From Eubacterium sp. (GTDB taxonomy: Bacteria; Bacillota; Clostridia; Lachnospirales; Lachnospiraceae), in the NCBI GenBank assembly GCA_017938215.1, contig JAGBBZ010000015.1, positions 1-64,000 of the forward strand: a stretch of DNA of 64,000 bases, in the 5' to 3' direction. Positions 62,369-64,000 of this stretch are shown piece by piece. The first letter of the stretch is position 1. Each line of letters begins with the position of its first letter. The position numbers and the translations under genes were made by a program. The notes under the pieces are model-generated. The model was not told where the DNA came from. It saw only the letters and a list, made by a program, of their open reading frames with translations, and did no database searches.

Positions 62369-63898
62369 ATGTATAGTAAAGTTTTTAGTGCGGGAATTAC
62401 CGGCTTGGAGGCGCATATCATTCAGGTGGAAGCAGACGCCTCCAATGGTCTTCCGGTTTTTTGCATGGTTGGATTTCTTGCTTCTGCCGTAAAAGAAGCA
62501 AGGGAGAGAGTTCGGATTTCTCTCCAGAATACGGGATATCGATTCCCAGCAAAGAGAATCACGGTGAGTCTTTCACCAGCAGATTTGCGAAAAGATGGAT
62601 CGGGGTTTGATCTTCCGATTGCTGTATCTTTATTGGCTGCATTCGGCCAAATTCCACATAACAAATTAGAACGAATATTGATTGCAGGTGAACTGAGCTT
62701 GGATGGGAAAGTCGACGGGATTCATGGAGCACTTGCAATGGCAATGTTAGCGAAGCAAGAAGGCTTTGATACTTTTGTGTTGCCAAAAAAGAACGCGGCA
62801 GAGGCGGCCTTAGTAGAGGAACTTGAGGTGATCGGCGTAGATACGTTAGAGGAAGTAATTCAATGGCTGCAAGGAAAAAAAGAAATACCTAGGGTGCAGA
62901 TTGATTACAAGAAAATGGAATCCCAAAACCAATGTTCAACATTAGATTTTCAAGAAATTTATGGACAGGAAAATGCGAAACGCGCCTTGGAGATTGCAGT
63001 AAGTGGTGGTCACAATGTGCTTATGGTTGGTGCCCCGGGAACCGGGAAAACAATGCTTGCCAAGAGAATTCCAGGAATTATGCCTAGATTAACAAGGGAG
63101 GAATCGTTGGAGCTTACGAAGATTTATAGTGTTGCTGGAATGCTAAGCGAGGAGATGCCGATTATTACACAGCGTCCTTTTCGAGCACCACATCATACGA
63201 TAACGCCGACGGCATTGGCGGGAGGTGGAAGTCGTCCAATCCCCGGAGAAATCACATTGGCACATCAAGGTGTTTTGTTTTTGGACGAGTTACCTGAATT
63301 TTCGCGGGGGACTTTGGAAATTTTAAGACAGCCGATGGAGGAGCGGGCAATTTCAATTTCACGATTGGGGAATGCATATCGATATCCTTCCGAGATGATG
63401 GTTGTGGCTGCGATGAACCCATGCCGGTGTGGATTATATCCAAACTTAAGACGTTGTCGCTGTACAACGGCACAGATACAACATTATTTGGCAAAATTAA
63501 GTGAACCCCTCTTGGATCGAATGGATATTGGAGTAGAGATGGAATCTACAGAGCAGCTAATGACAAAAAAGTCAGGAGAATCCAGTGAGACGATTCGTCG
63601 GCGAATTGAAAAAACACGTCATATACAAAGAATTCGATATCATAAGGAAGGAATTCAAACAAATAGTGAGTTACAAGGGCGTTTATTAACCAAATATTGT
63701 TATTTGGGGAAAAGCGAAGAGGTATTTTGGAAAGAATTGGTATTGCAAAATGCTATGTCATTAAGAGGTGCGCAAAGAATGCTACGAGTGGCACGGACAA
63801 TAGCGGATATGGAAGAATGTGATGATATAAAAGAAGATCATTTATTACAGGCATCTCTTTATAAAATAATCAATAAAAAGTACTGGGGAGGGGTGTGA
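62369..63898 (+). CDS. comM: YifB/ComM-family Mg-chelatase-like ATPase
   Basis: A 509-residue protein with an N-terminal Lon-protease-like domain (about 1-165, without catalytic role), an AAA+ domain with Walker A GAPGTGKT and Walker B LFLDELPEF, and a C-terminal helical domain (about 400-509). The cysteine-rich PCRCGLYPNLRRCRC is typical. ComM is a helicase for branch migration in natural transformation. It is followed at once by dprA, the standard pairing. Confidence 0.95.
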   Translation: MYSKVFSAGITGLEAHIIQVEADASNGLPVFCMVGFLASAVKEARERVRISLQNTGYRFPAKRITVSLSPADLRKDGSGFDLPIAVSLLAAFGQIPHNKLERILIAGELSLDGKVDGIHGALAMAMLAKQEGFDTFVLPKKNAAEAALVEELEVIGVDTLEEVIQWLQGKKEIPRVQIDYKKMESQNQCSTLDFQEIYGQENAKRALEIAVSGGHNVLMVGAPGTGKTMLAKRIPGIMPRLTREESLELTKIYSVAGMLSEEMPIITQRPFRAPHHTITPTALAGGGSRPIPGEITLAHQGVLFLDELPEFSRGTLEILRQPMEERAISISRLGNAYRYPSEMMVVAAMNPCRCGLYPNLRRCRCTTAQIQHYLAKLSEPLLDRMDIGVEMESTEQLMTKKSGESSETIRRRIEKTRHIQRIRYHKEGIQTNSELQGRLLTKYCYLGKSEEVFWKELVLQNAMSLRGAQRMLRVARTIADMEECDDIKEDHLLQASLYKIINKKYWGGV

Positions 63899-63901
63899 AA
63901 A

Positions 63902-64000
63902 ATGCGACAGAGAGACTATGAGCAATGGTTGTGTGGGCTGGATGGAATTGGCTTAAAAAAGATTCAACGATTGTTGGAGGTGTTTTTTACTCCTCAAGCC
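63902..64000 (+). CDS. dprA: DNA-processing protein DprA, N-terminal fragment (cut by window end)
   Basis: The first 33 codons, open to the window edge: MRQRDYEQWLCGLDGIGLKK then an RLLEVF helix. This looks like the N-terminal SAM/helix-hairpin domain of DprA (Smf), which loads RecA on incoming single-stranded DNA. The position three bases after comM supports the call; the Rossmann fold lies outside the window. Confidence 0.75.
   Translation, partial: MRQRDYEQWLCGLDGIGLKKIQRLLEVFFTPQA

Noticed and set aside
1..64000. CRISPR array or prophage
   Set aside because: No regularly spaced repeats with unique spacers and no phage structural or integrase genes were seen.

Overview
The window looks like chromosomal DNA of a Gram-positive, obligately anaerobic, spore-forming gut or rumen Clostridia, most probably a Lachnospiraceae member. 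Support: pyruvate:ferredoxin oxidoreductase, anaerobic class III ribonucleotide reductase, sporulation genes (sigG, ylbJ), strong AGGAGG ribosome binding sites, TTGACA/TATAAT promoters, and a large hemicellulose locus. Genus and species cannot be fixed from the sequence alone. No IS element, prophage or CRISPR array was seen.

Layout. (1) 1-7871: a sugar locus with a GH2 glycosidase, an AraC regulator on the opposite strand, a GPH-family sugar symporter, a HAD phosphatase and a cytoplasmic GH3 enzyme. (2) 7872-11361: an AT-rich accessory stretch with a ~320-bp foldback element, three small genes (two zinc-ribbon proteins, one unknown), a lipoprotein and a short remnant sharing its AVSG motif. 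(3) 11379-23039: core metabolism: nifJ, asnS-asnA-iron alcohol dehydrogenase-truncated sigma-like protein, then nrdD-nrdG-dut behind a pair of NrdR-box-like sites. (4) 23081-28259: a yybP-ykoY (Mn2+) riboswitch with an overlapping terminator, followed by a MacB-type ATPase, an FtsX-type permease and a YhgE-like secreted protein. (5) 28356-37809: recG, rsmD, a coiled-coil protein, ylbJ, ackA, rpmF, then an autoregulated-looking GntR/ABC/permease operon. (6) 37913-37995: tRNA-Leu(CAA). (7) 38092-60397: a glucuronoxylan locus. (8) 60626-64000: sigG, ylmC, nrdR, comM and the start of dprA.

How the genes work together. In region 7 two importers (two solute-binding proteins, two permease pairs, no ATPase) probably bring in xylo- and aldouronic oligosaccharides. 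GH43 and GH3 xylosidases and a GH67 alpha-glucuronidase, none with a signal peptide, would cut them in the cytoplasm. UxuB and UxuA then take isomerised glucuronate (fructuronate) through mannonate to 2-keto-3-deoxygluconate. Between the permease pairs lie an NHL-repeat protein, a Yip1-like membrane protein and a DUF5696-like lipoprotein of unknown role. The energising ATPase, uronate isomerase, KDG kinase/aldolase and a local regulator are all missing from the window.

The observations most worth following up are the Mn2+ riboswitch in front of an unusual ABC/YhgE operon, the two-importer module with its three accessory proteins, a CBM-fused membrane-tethered binding protein, cloverleaf-like foldback elements between genes, and a terminator-like hairpin that buries the nifJ ribosome binding site.
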